From Candidatus Pantoea carbekii (lineage in GTDB: Bacteria; Pseudomonadota; Gammaproteobacteria; Enterobacterales; Enterobacteriaceae): a stretch of DNA of 64,000 nt. The stretch lies in contig NZ_CP010907.1 in the NCBI RefSeq assembly GCF_000971765.1, positions 558,001-622,000 on the forward strand, in the 5' to 3' direction. This document shows positions 54,881-64,000 of the stretch, piece by piece. How positions within the stretch are numbered: position 1 is the first letter of the stretch; each line of letters starts with the position of its first letter. Both the position numbers and the translations under genes were made by a program. Below the pieces are notes generated by a model that worked only from the letters and a program-made list of their open reading frames with translations, was not told the origin of the DNA and made no database searches.

Positions 54881-55711
54881 CCTTTTTTCTCCTAACGCTA
54901 AAATGGCATACGCAATACATGATTTTATGAAAATTTCAATCTAACATATCTACTTGAAATTAGATTAAATCGTAACAAGCAAGATATAAAAACTTATATC
55001 TAAAACGTATGCTCATAAATATTATTGTATAAAAAATTAATTAAGATGCATGATGAATCCATTGATCTTGGATCAATTTTTTAAAAAAAAAGTATTATAT
55101 TTACATATATACAATGCATTATTTAATTTAATCAAATTCTTATAACAACAAAACAATAAAATTTTTCTCAATTTAAAATTTGCTTAGTTTTATCGTGCTT
55201 AAAATGTACTAATTTTAATAGAATTATACTACATTATTGATGAACGTATTATAAATCATGCACAATTAAATACGGCATAGTGTATAGAGTTTATATATAA
55301 CTTTAACAATAGTCTTTAATATTATACATTAATTAAGCTAGCTAGTACTTTTAGAAATTTTAATTATGTAAACAAAAATATGTCATTAATTAAAAACATT
55401 TGACTCAAAAATTGAATAACATAACATCAAATATATTGAAATTATTTTGTATATTTTTTTATTCATCTTCTATTGATTTTTTCATAAAAAATATTTTAAT
55501 TTTAACATTATCTATTTTGTTGTTATTGTTCTATATAAAAGTTATTTTAATGCACATTTAAATTAAACTTAATTGAGTTTATAAATAAAAATATTTTTAT
55601 TGTATTCATTTGATCAACTAAATATTTTATACATAATCATATGTGTCACTCTTAAATAAAAATTAACCTAACCTCTACTATAACATTTACTTATAGGCAG
55701 TACAAAACGTT
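54881..55711. other. Spacer holding an inferred inversion breakpoint
   Basis: About 830 nt between yajQ and brnQ. Gene order and strands on the two sides do not fit one continuous E. coli segment. A small hairpin at 55061-55077 (7-bp arms, TTG loop) followed by TTTTTT is terminator-like on plus, yet no plus-strand gene lies upstream. An 18-bp all-AT palindrome at 55584-55601 is probably chance. Confidence 0.5.
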
Positions 55712-57007
55712 ATGATACATCGTTTAAAATTAAAAGACATACTTGCCCTAGGTTTTATGACTTTTGCTCTATTTGTTGGAGCAGGTAATATTATTTTCCC
55801 ACCCATGATTGGAATACAATCTGGTGAACATATGTGGTTAGCTGGATTTGGATTTATGATTAGTGCTGTAGGCTTACCAGTAATGACGATTATAGCTGTA
55901 GCACGTGCAGGAGGTGGTATCGAAAAACTAAGCTTACCTATCGGTAAAACTGCTGGTTTATTTTTAGCAATACTTTGCTATTTAGCAATTGGTCCATTTT
56001 TTGCTACACCGCGAACTGCTTCTGTATCTTTTGAAGTAGGTCTCGCTCCATTAACTGGTAATACTCCAATACCACTTTTTATTTATAGCGTAATCTACTT
56101 TTGTATAGTTATTATAATTTCCCTCTATCCAGGTAAATTACTAGATACTGTTGGACACTTTTTAGCTCCGTTAAAAATTAGCGCATTAACTCTCTTATGC
56201 ATTACGGTACTATTCTGGCCGACTGGTAAGATTTATTTAGCAACTGTCGATTATCAATCATCAGCTTTTTCTAATGGTTTTTTAAACGGTTACCTCACCA
56301 TGGATACATTAGGTGCATTAGTATTTGGTATTGTCATTGTGAATGCCGCACGTTCACGTGGTGTGCAAGATGCAATTCTATTAACACGTTATACTATATG
56401 GGCTGGACTAATTTCTGGCATAGGATTAACGTTGGTCTATATCAGTTTATTTAAACTCGGTTCTGGTAGTAGTAACATTGTTTCTCAAAATGCAAATGGT
56501 GCTGAAATTTTGAATGCGTACGTACAACAAAACTTTGGAAGTATAGGTGCTTTTTTTCTAGCAGCATTAATTTCTGTAGCTTGCATGGTAACTGCGGTAG
56601 GTTTAACATGTTCTTGTGCACAGTTTTTTTCACAATATGTTCCATTATCCTATAAAACTCTAGTATATGTCATGAGCATTAGCTCTACATTGATATCTAA
56701 TTTCGGCTTGAATCATTTAATTCAAATTTCCATTCCAGTATTGACTGCCATTTATCCACCATGTATTGTATTAGTAATACTTAGTTTCACATTAAGATGG
56801 TGGAATAAAAACACGCGTATTATTATACCTACCATGTTGATTAGTCTCATCTTTGGTATTTTAGATGCTATCAAAACTACGAAATTTAAACCATTAGTAT
56901 TTTTAATTAATGAATATTTTCCTCTTGCAGACCAAGAAATTGCTTGGTTGATACCATCGCTGATAACATTCTCAATTACTGCATTTATTGATCGTGTAAA
57001 AGGCTAA
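55712..57007 (+). CDS. brnQ: Branched-chain amino acid transporter BrnQ
   Basis: LIVCS-family sodium- or proton-coupled carrier for Leu, Ile and Val; 431 residues (E. coli 439), 12 membrane spans. The first helix ([18 protein letters not shown]) and the stretch [26 protein letters not shown] are nearly identical to E. coli. In a nutritional symbiont it may exchange branched-chain amino acids with the host; the direction cannot be read from sequence. First gene of the segment inverted relative to the rest of the window. Confidence 0.96.
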   Translation: MIHRLKLKDILALGFMTFALFVGAGNIIFPPMIGIQSGEHMWLAGFGFMISAVGLPVMTIIAVARAGGGIEKLSLPIGKTAGLFLAILCYLAIGPFFATPRTASVSFEVGLAPLTGNTPIPLFIYSVIYFCIVIIISLYPGKLLDTVGHFLAPLKISALTLLCITVLFWPTGKIYLATVDYQSSAFSNGFLNGYLTMDTLGALVFGIVIVNAARSRGVQDAILLTRYTIWAGLISGIGLTLVYISLFKLGSGSSNIVSQNANGAEILNAYVQQNFGSIGAFFLAALISVACMVTAVGLTCSCAQFFSQYVPLSYKTLVYVMSISSTLISNFGLNHLIQISIPVLTAIYPPCIVLVILSFTLRWWNKNTRIIIPTMLISLIFGILDAIKTTKFKPLVFLINEYFPLADQEIAWLIPSLITFSITAFIDRVKG

Positions 57008-57366
57008 TAAACTAAATTATATTTTGAAAATTATATTTAAAGCACAGAACTCCGTAGTTCGAATATAATTTGATATATAATATCTACAAATCTCAATATA
57101 TAAACTGTGCACTATTTAATGATATGCAAAATTATAAGTATTACCATTATAAATATAGATAGTAAACATATTAAGATAATTTAATACCTTACTATACATT
57201 GCGCATAATAGAGCTACTATGCTTAGTATAGATCTTTAATCAAAATGTAAATAACCTGTGTCATATACTCTAATCGTATATTATTTTTTTGCGATATGCG
57301 CAATTAAATTTAAATATACTTAATAGATTACATGAAATTTGCTTACAGAATATAAGGATCATAATT
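57008..57366. other. Spacer between brnQ and queA
   Basis: About 360 nt. E. coli has proY, malZ and acpH here; nothing of them is recognised. AAGGA at 57354-57358 is the queA ribosome-binding site. Confidence 0.45.
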
Positions 57367-58434
57367 ATGCATGTCTGTCATTTTAATTTTCAATTACCAA
57401 AATATTTAATTGCACAGTATCCGAAGACAAAACGCAGTAGCTGCCGATTATTATCGTTAGATGGCAATAGTGGTACTCTAATGCATGGTATATTTACTGA
57501 TATATTGGATAAAATAAATCCGGGTGATTTATTAATATTTAATAATACACGTGTTATTCCAGCTCGCATTTATGGTCGTAAAATTAGCGGTGGCAAAATT
57601 GAAATATTAGTTGAACGTATACTAGACGATAGACGCATTCTTGCCCATGTACGAACTTCTACTAAAACATTAAAGCCCGGTGCAATATTATTAATGGGTG
57701 AAAAGAATAATGTTATAGGTACAATACTATCATATTATAATGCGTTATTTGAAATAATCTTTGAAAGTGACTTTACTGTTTTGGACATTTTAAATAGCAT
57801 TGGCCATATACCATTACCACCATATATTAATCGTCCAGATGAAACAATCGATTATGAACTATATCAAACGGTATATAGCACTCGTCTTGGTGCAGTAGCT
57901 GCCCCAACTGCTGGACTTCATTTTGATCAACCGTTAATAGATGCGCTAAAAAAGAAAGGTGTAGAAATAGCATTTGTGACATTACACATAGGAGCTGGTA
58001 CTTTCAAAAAATTAAAAATTACTAATATCACGGAACATATAATGCATACCGAATATGTAGAAGTATCACAAGAAACAGTAAATGCAGTTATAGCTTGCAA
58101 AACACGAGGCAATAAAGTCATTGCTATAGGGACTACATCTGTTCGTTCTTTAGAGAGCGCTGCAACAAATTGCAAAGATACGTTAATTGCACCATTTATC
58201 GGACATACACAGATATTTATTTATCCAAGCTATCAATATAAAGTGATCGATACATTAATTACTAACTTCCATTTACCGCAATCGACATTAATTATGCTAG
58301 TATCAGCTTTTGCTGGTTATCAGAATACTATGCGAGCATATCGTACTGCAATTATAGAACGGTATCGCTTCTTTAGCTATGGAGATGCAATGTATATAAC
58401 ACATAATCCACAAGCGCCTGACGAACATTTCTAA
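57367..58434 (+). CDS. queA: S-adenosylmethionine:tRNA ribosyltransferase-isomerase
   Basis: Adds the cyclopentene ring to preQ1 in tRNA, giving epoxyqueuosine. It has 355 residues (E. coli 356). I start at 57367: [11 protein letters not shown] aligns with MRVTDFSFELP, and AAGGA lies 8 nt upstream; an upstream in-frame ATG at 57289 is unsupported. Conserved blocks include [21 protein letters not shown] and [18 protein letters not shown]. It is followed by tgt, as in the E. coli queA-tgt-yajC-secD-secF operon. Confidence 0.97.
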   Translation: MHVCHFNFQLPKYLIAQYPKTKRSSCRLLSLDGNSGTLMHGIFTDILDKINPGDLLIFNNTRVIPARIYGRKISGGKIEILVERILDDRRILAHVRTSTKTLKPGAILLMGEKNNVIGTILSYYNALFEIIFESDFTVLDILNSIGHIPLPPYINRPDETIDYELYQTVYSTRLGAVAAPTAGLHFDQPLIDALKKKGVEIAFVTLHIGAGTFKKLKITNITEHIMHTEYVEVSQETVNAVIACKTRGNKVIAIGTTSVRSLESAATNCKDTLIAPFIGHTQIFIYPSYQYKVIDTLITNFHLPQSTLIMLVSAFAGYQNTMRAYRTAIIERYRFFSYGDAMYITHNPQAPDEHF

Positions 58435-58492
58435 AAAATTTAGTCAATAAATGACGATATAATAAATAGGCATCTGATTTTGTTTGCACTAA

Positions 58493-59662
<1,170 letters not shown>

Positions 59663-59687
59663 TAATTGATTGTATGAGGAAAAAATA

Positions 59688-60020
59688 ATGAGATTTTTTA
59701 TTTCTGACGCTATAGCTTCAGAAGGTACCCTATCGCAGGGAAGTCCTTATTCTATAGCTGTTATGTTATTGACTTTTATAATAATTTTTTATTTTATGAT
59801 ATTGCGTCCACAACAGAAACGTGCTAAAGAGCATAAAAATCTGATGAATTCTATTTCAAAGGGAAATGAGGTATTAACTAACGGTGGTTTAGTAGGTTAC
59901 GTGACTAAAATAGATGAAACTGGTTATATTACAATTGCTTTAAATACTACTACTGAAGTAATAATTAAACGTGATTTTATAACTGCAATTTTACCAAAAG
60001 GTACAATCAAAGCTTTATAA
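59688..60020 (+). CDS. yajC: Sec translocon accessory subunit YajC
   Basis: Single-span inner-membrane protein of the SecDF-YajC complex; 110 residues, as in E. coli. The start is the ATG at 59688 (MRFFISDAIAS against MSFFISDAVAA), with GAGG upstream; the longer TTG frame from 59670 is not supported. The membrane helix is around residues 20-38, then the conserved RPQQKRAKEHKNLM. secD follows after 22 nt. Confidence 0.96.
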   Translation: MRFFISDAIASEGTLSQGSPYSIAVMLLTFIIIFYFMILRPQQKRAKEHKNLMNSISKGNEVLTNGGLVGYVTKIDETGYITIALNTTTEVIIKRDFITAILPKGTIKAL

Positions 60021-60042
60021 TTTTTTCCAGAAGGACTATTCC

Positions 60043-61899
60043 GTGTTAAACCACTCTTCTTTTTGGAAGAATATCAAGTATATTATGCTAATCACTGTAA
60101 TTGTTATTGGTTCTGTTTATGCACTGCCTAATTTTTATGGAGATAATCCAGCTGTGCAAATTACTGGTGTACGTGGAGGTTCTATTAATGAAAAAACTGT
60201 AAAAAAAATTCAAGATATATTGCACCAATGTAATATTTCCAGTAAATCAATTCTCTTAGAGAATAATATTATTATAGCCCGTTTTTCTAATATAGATCTA
60301 CAGCTAAATGCTTATGAAGCTATTCTTAAAGGACTTGCAAATAATTATATTGTAGCAATGAACTTAGTACCATCTACTCCTAAATGGCTAAAAGCATTAT
60401 ACGCGAACCCTATAAAACTTGGTCTAGATTTACGTGGTGGTGTGCATTTTCTGATGGAAGTAGATATGGATGCTGTACTACATAAATTACAGGAAAAAAA
60501 AATTGATAGTTTATGTAGTGATTTGCGTAATAAAAATATTATCTACAAAAAAATTAAAAAAACTTCTAGCTCTGTTATAGAAATAGATATGTGCGATCGC
60601 AAACATCGTGATATGGCTATTAACTATTTACAACCACGTCATATTGATTTAGTAATTACTAGCAATAGTAACTCTAGTCTTCGTGCAGTAATGCGAGATA
60701 AACATTTAAATGAAATTTACGAGTCTGCAATGCAGCAAAATATTAATATTTTACGTAACCGTGTAAATAAACTAGGTATAGCAGAACCATTAGTACAACG
60801 TCAAGGTTTTAACCAAATAGTAATAGAACTACCAGGTATCCAAGACATTGCACATGCTAAAGAAATTATTGGCGCAACTGCTACATTAGAATTTCGACTA
60901 GTTAATACTGATATTCTTTTAAAAGATACGAATAATATTCATATTCCGAATGATTCAGAAATGAAGCACATGAATACAGGTGAAACAGTTGCAGTATATA
61001 AACATATAATTTTAACTGGAGATCATATTACAGACTCTACAGCTAGCAGAGATGAATACAACAGGCCGCAGGTAAATATTTCGCTTGATAACGCAGGTGG
61101 TAAAATTATATCGGACTTTACTAAAGACAATATTGGAAAACTGATGGCTACTTTGTTTGTAGAATATAAAAATACTGGTAAAAAAGATGAAAAAGGCCAC
61201 TCTATTTTAGAAAAACAAGAAGAAATAATCAATATAGCTAATATTCAATCACGCCTTAACAATTATTTTTGTATTACTGGGATTAAAACTCATAAAGAAG
61301 CGCATCAACTCTCACTGTTACTACGTGCTGGTGCATTAATTGCACCAATCCATATTGTTGAAGAACGCATTATTGGACCTAGCATGGGTCAACAAAATAT
61401 TCAACAAGGTTTTCAAGCTTGTCTTTGGAGTTTAGTCTTTTGTATTATTTTTATACTTTTATTTTATAAAAAATTTGGTCTTATTGCTATCAATGCATTG
61501 TTTTGTAACTTAATTCTCATTATTGGGATCATGTCAATATTACCAGGAGTTACTCTTACCATGCCGGGTATTGCTGGGATCGTGTTAACATTAACAGTAG
61601 CAGTAGATGCTAATGTATTGATTAATGAACGCATTAAAGAGGAATTACGTAGTGGTTGTTCAATACAATGGGCTATTCATCAAGGTTACAAAGGTGCACT
61701 ATCCAGTATAGTCGATGCTAATCTTACTACGCTTATTAAAGCTCTTATTCTTTATATCGTTGGTACTAGCTCAGTAAGAGGATTTGCTATTACTACAGCC
61801 ATTGGTATAGTTACTTCGATGTTTACAGCTATTATCGGTACGCATGCTATTGTTGACTTGCTGTACAGAAAAAAAAGAATTAATAAACTGTCTATCTAA
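60043..61899 (+). CDS. secD: Protein translocase subunit SecD
   Basis: Uses the proton gradient to pull exported proteins across the membrane with SecF. It has 618 residues (E. coli 615). The start is GTG, as in E. coli, with AAGGA about 8 nt upstream. After one N-terminal span comes the periplasmic P1 domain with the LGLDLRGGVHFLMEV motif, then five C-terminal spans including the VAVDANVLINERIKEEL segment with its conserved Asp. The gene is complete and the operon order is conserved. Confidence 0.97.
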   Translation: MLNHSSFWKNIKYIMLITVIVIGSVYALPNFYGDNPAVQITGVRGGSINEKTVKKIQDILHQCNISSKSILLENNIIIARFSNIDLQLNAYEAILKGLANNYIVAMNLVPSTPKWLKALYANPIKLGLDLRGGVHFLMEVDMDAVLHKLQEKKIDSLCSDLRNKNIIYKKIKKTSSSVIEIDMCDRKHRDMAINYLQPRHIDLVITSNSNSSLRAVMRDKHLNEIYESAMQQNINILRNRVNKLGIAEPLVQRQGFNQIVIELPGIQDIAHAKEIIGATATLEFRLVNTDILLKDTNNIHIPNDSEMKHMNTGETVAVYKHIILTGDHITDSTASRDEYNRPQVNISLDNAGGKIISDFTKDNIGKLMATLFVEYKNTGKKDEKGHSILEKQEEIINIANIQSRLNNYFCITGIKTHKEAHQLSLLLRAGALIAPIHIVEERIIGPSMGQQNIQQGFQACLWSLVFCIIFILLFYKKFGLIAINALFCNLILIIGIMSILPGVTLTMPGIAGIVLTLTVAVDANVLINERIKEELRSGCSIQWAIHQGYKGALSSIVDANLTTLIKALILYIVGTSSVRGFAITTAIGIVTSMFTAIIGTHAIVDLLYRKKRINKLSI

Positions 61900-61918
61900 A
61901 ACTAAAGGATAAGTTTGT

Positions 61919-62872
61919 GTGGAACAGGAATATTGTATTGAACAATTAAATAATAGGTACAAAGTTATTGATTTTATGAAATCTAGTACATTAGCTTTTA
62001 TTAGTTCTACTGTATTAGTTATAATATCTATAACTATTATGAATTTCAAAGGTTTTAATTGGGGGATAGATTTTACTGGTGGCACAATTATTGAAATCAG
62101 ATTAAAAAAGACTATTAATTTAAAATCTCTGCGTGAAACTTTAGCAAAAGTAGGATTCCATGAATTGCTAGTTCAGCGATTTGGTAATAGCCATGATATA
62201 ATATTACGTATACCTCCAGTTCATAAACTCGCTACTCAAGAACTAGGTAGTAAGATAGTATCCGTTATTAAAAATACGTTCCATCAAAATGCTATTATTA
62301 AACGCATTGAATTTGTAGGACCAAGCGTAGGTAGTGACCTTATACAAACTGCCGCTCTAGCACTAATGTCAGCATTAATTGCCATTTTAATATATATCAG
62401 TTATCGTTTTGAATGGCGCTTAGCATGTAGCATAGTTTTAGCATTAATACATGATATAATAATTAATTGTGGTATTTTATCATTTTGTCATATTGAACTT
62501 GATCTGACCACTTTAGCATCACTTATGTCAGTGATTAGTTATTCGTTAAATGATAAAATCGTGATTTCAGATCGTATTCGTGAAAATTTTCGCAAAATTA
62601 ATTCTAGTTTTTCTTATAATATTATTAATATATCCCTAACTCAAACATTAAATCGCACTTTAATTACATCAATTACTACTTTATTGATAATTCTAATTTT
62701 ATTTATCTTTGGAGGTGTTTTATTAAAAAGTTTTTCTCTGACTATGTTCATTGGGGTGGTCATTGGAACTATTTCATCTATTTATATTTCTTCTGCATTA
62801 GTATTAAAATTAGGCATCAAACGTGAGCATTTGTTAATACAGTCAATAGAAAAAGAGGGTCTTAATAATTAA
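61919..62872 (+). CDS. secF: Protein translocase subunit SecF
   Basis: Partner of SecD; 317 residues (E. coli 323), six membrane spans. GTG start at 61919 giving [12 protein letters not shown], against MAQEYTVEQLNH, with AAGGAT 8 nt upstream. Conserved motifs are [24 protein letters not shown], and [20 protein letters not shown]. In the last one E. coli has a Gly (IGYSLNDSIV) where Ser stands here. Confidence 0.97.
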   Translation: MEQEYCIEQLNNRYKVIDFMKSSTLAFISSTVLVIISITIMNFKGFNWGIDFTGGTIIEIRLKKTINLKSLRETLAKVGFHELLVQRFGNSHDIILRIPPVHKLATQELGSKIVSVIKNTFHQNAIIKRIEFVGPSVGSDLIQTAALALMSALIAILIYISYRFEWRLACSIVLALIHDIIINCGILSFCHIELDLTTLASLMSVISYSLNDKIVISDRIRENFRKINSSFSYNIINISLTQTLNRTLITSITTLLIILILFIFGGVLLKSFSLTMFIGVVIGTISSIYISSALVLKLGIKREHLLIQSIEKEGLNN

Positions 62873-63236
62873 CTATACCAACTGCTGTAGTGAATGCAAC
62901 TAAAATATATTTATTTAATCCACGATATTTAGTTGAATGAATAAAGTTTACTTATGTTTATGTTAAAAATAAACACTGATTTTAATAAAAATTAACAGAT
63001 ATTTAAGCTAATAAAAAGTATTTTAGAGATACATTTGAAGAAATATACCATAAATAATAATCTCACTTAATGTAGACTCAAACATATACGTGCTCTTTAG
63101 AAACATAAATTTTCTAATAAAATTATTAGTAAACTAATAATGAAAACTGAAATTTAATAAGCAGCTTAATGTTAGTATATATATTAAAGATATTAGTAAT
63201 TTTTGTAACAACATCGCTCGACTATAGGACTGAGTT
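62873..63236. other. Spacer between secF and ribD
   Basis: About 360 nt. E. coli has tsx, yajI and nrdR here; none is recognised. AGGA near 63227 serves ribD. No terminator is visible after secF. Confidence 0.45.
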
Positions 63237-64000
63237 ATGACTGATGAACAGTATATGACACGAGCTATAGAACTAGCTTGGCGTGGACGGTTTACTACTA
63301 TGCCTAACCCTAATGTAGGTTGTGTAATTGTGAATAAAGGTAAAATTGTTGGTGAAGGTTGGCATCATTATAGAGGGTTACCACATGCTGAAATAAATGC
63401 GTTACGTATGGCAGGAGATCAAGCAAAAGGTTCAACTGTATACGTTACACTTGAACCTTGTTCCCATTACGGACATATGGCACCTTGTTGCAATGCACTA
63501 ATAGATGCCGGTGTAACACGTGTGGTAGCAGCAATACAAGATCCTAATCCACAAGTAGCTGGAGGTGGATTGTATCGCTTACAGCAAGCAGGCATTGAAG
63601 TTAAGCATGGTATATGTATTGATGCTGCAGAGCGACTAAACCGTGGTTTTCTAAAACGAATGCGAACTGGTTTTCCATTTATCCAGCTTAAGCTTGCTGC
63701 ATCGATCGATGGTCGTACTGCAATGGCAAATGGTGAAAGTCAATGGATTACTTCATGCGCAGCACGACGTGATGTCCAAATTTTACGTGCTCAAAGTTCG
63801 GCCATTCTTACGAGTGCTATCACAGTATTAGCGGACGATCCGTTACTAACGGTACGTTGGCAAGAATTAGATCACACTGTATGTCAATACTTAGACAAGC
63901 ATCATCTACGTCAACCAGTACGGATGATAATCGATACACAGGGACGCATAACATCAAAAAATCGTCTCATTAAGCAACCAGGTGAAACTTGGTTAATTCG
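63237..64000 (+). CDS. ribD: Riboflavin deaminase/reductase RibD (cut by the window end)
   Basis: Bifunctional enzyme of riboflavin synthesis: pyrimidine deaminase (N-terminal), reductase (C-terminal). 254 codons are visible, about two thirds of the E. coli protein (367). The deaminase zinc site is complete: His50 and Glu52 (HAE), Cys75 and Cys84 (PCSHYGHMAPC). The linker GFLKRMRTGFPFIQLKLAASIDGRTA and the start of the reductase domain follow. AGGA lies about 8 nt before the ATG. Riboflavin supply is a known role of several insect symbionts; whether ribE and nusB follow cannot be seen. Confidence 0.96.
   Translation, partial: MTDEQYMTRAIELAWRGRFTTMPNPNVGCVIVNKGKIVGEGWHHYRGLPHAEINALRMAGDQAKGSTVYVTLEPCSHYGHMAPCCNALIDAGVTRVVAAIQDPNPQVAGGGLYRLQQAGIEVKHGICIDAAERLNRGFLKRMRTGFPFIQLKLAASIDGRTAMANGESQWITSCAARRDVQILRAQSSAILTSAITVLADDPLLTVRWQELDHTVCQYLDKHHLRQPVRMIIDTQGRITSKNRLIKQPGETWLI

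Overview
The window comes from the strongly AT-rich, gene-poor chromosome of a reduced gamma-proteobacterium of the Enterobacterales. It is most likely an insect endosymbiont of the Blochmannia, Baumannia, Wigglesworthia or Ishikawaella kind; I cannot name the genus. Nearly every protein aligns end to end with its Escherichia coli counterpart (recalled from memory, not searched). Genes stand in E. coli order, but most E. coli genes between them are gone. The gaps are long and AT-rich, up to 2.3 kb. I see no transposon, prophage, CRISPR array or acquired accessory island.

Layout. (1) 1-2103 is empty spacer. (2) 2104-4395: asnB and a tRNA operon (Met-CAU, Leu-UAG, Gln-UUG, Gln-CUG). (3) 5000-21887, all on +: miaB, ybeY, lnt, leuS, lptE, holA, nadD, mrdA, mrdB, dacA, lipB, lipA. 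(4) 22055-27640: cspE, tRNA-Arg(UCU), folD, cysS, a decayed ppiB and lpxH. (5) 29075-34951, all on -: adk, htpG, ybaB, dnaX. (6) 36459-36949: 4.5S RNA and tomB. (7) 38136-45350: queC, then lon, clpX, clpP and tig on -. (8) 47646-54880: cyoABCDE, yajR, yajQ. (9) 55712-64000, all on +: brnQ, queA, tgt, yajC, secD, secF and a ribD cut by the window end.

How the genes work together. The retained set covers translation and tRNA modification (leuS, cysS, miaB, queC, queA, tgt, ybeY), the replication clamp loader (holA, dnaX), rod-shape wall synthesis (mrdA, mrdB, dacA), outer-membrane lipid and lipoprotein work (lptE, lpxH, lnt), protein export (yajC, secD, secF, ffs), protein quality control (htpG, lon, clpX, clpP, tig), cofactors (lipA, lipB, folD, nadD, ribD) and aerobic respiration through cytochrome bo3. 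The cell therefore seems to keep a real envelope and oxygen respiration.

The most interesting observations are outside the standard gene list. A cyclophilin relic (ppiB) has lost its active site but keeps an open frame ending 2 nt before lpxH, which has no ribosome-binding site of its own. A 42-bp perfect palindrome in front of the orphan antitoxin gene tomB carries two outward-facing extended -10 elements. A ybeD relic lies between dacA and lipB. The dnaX slippage site is kept. Two inversions relative to E. coli can be read from gene order and strand (ffs-tomB and brnQ-ribD). Four of five tRNA genes have lost the encoded CCA end.
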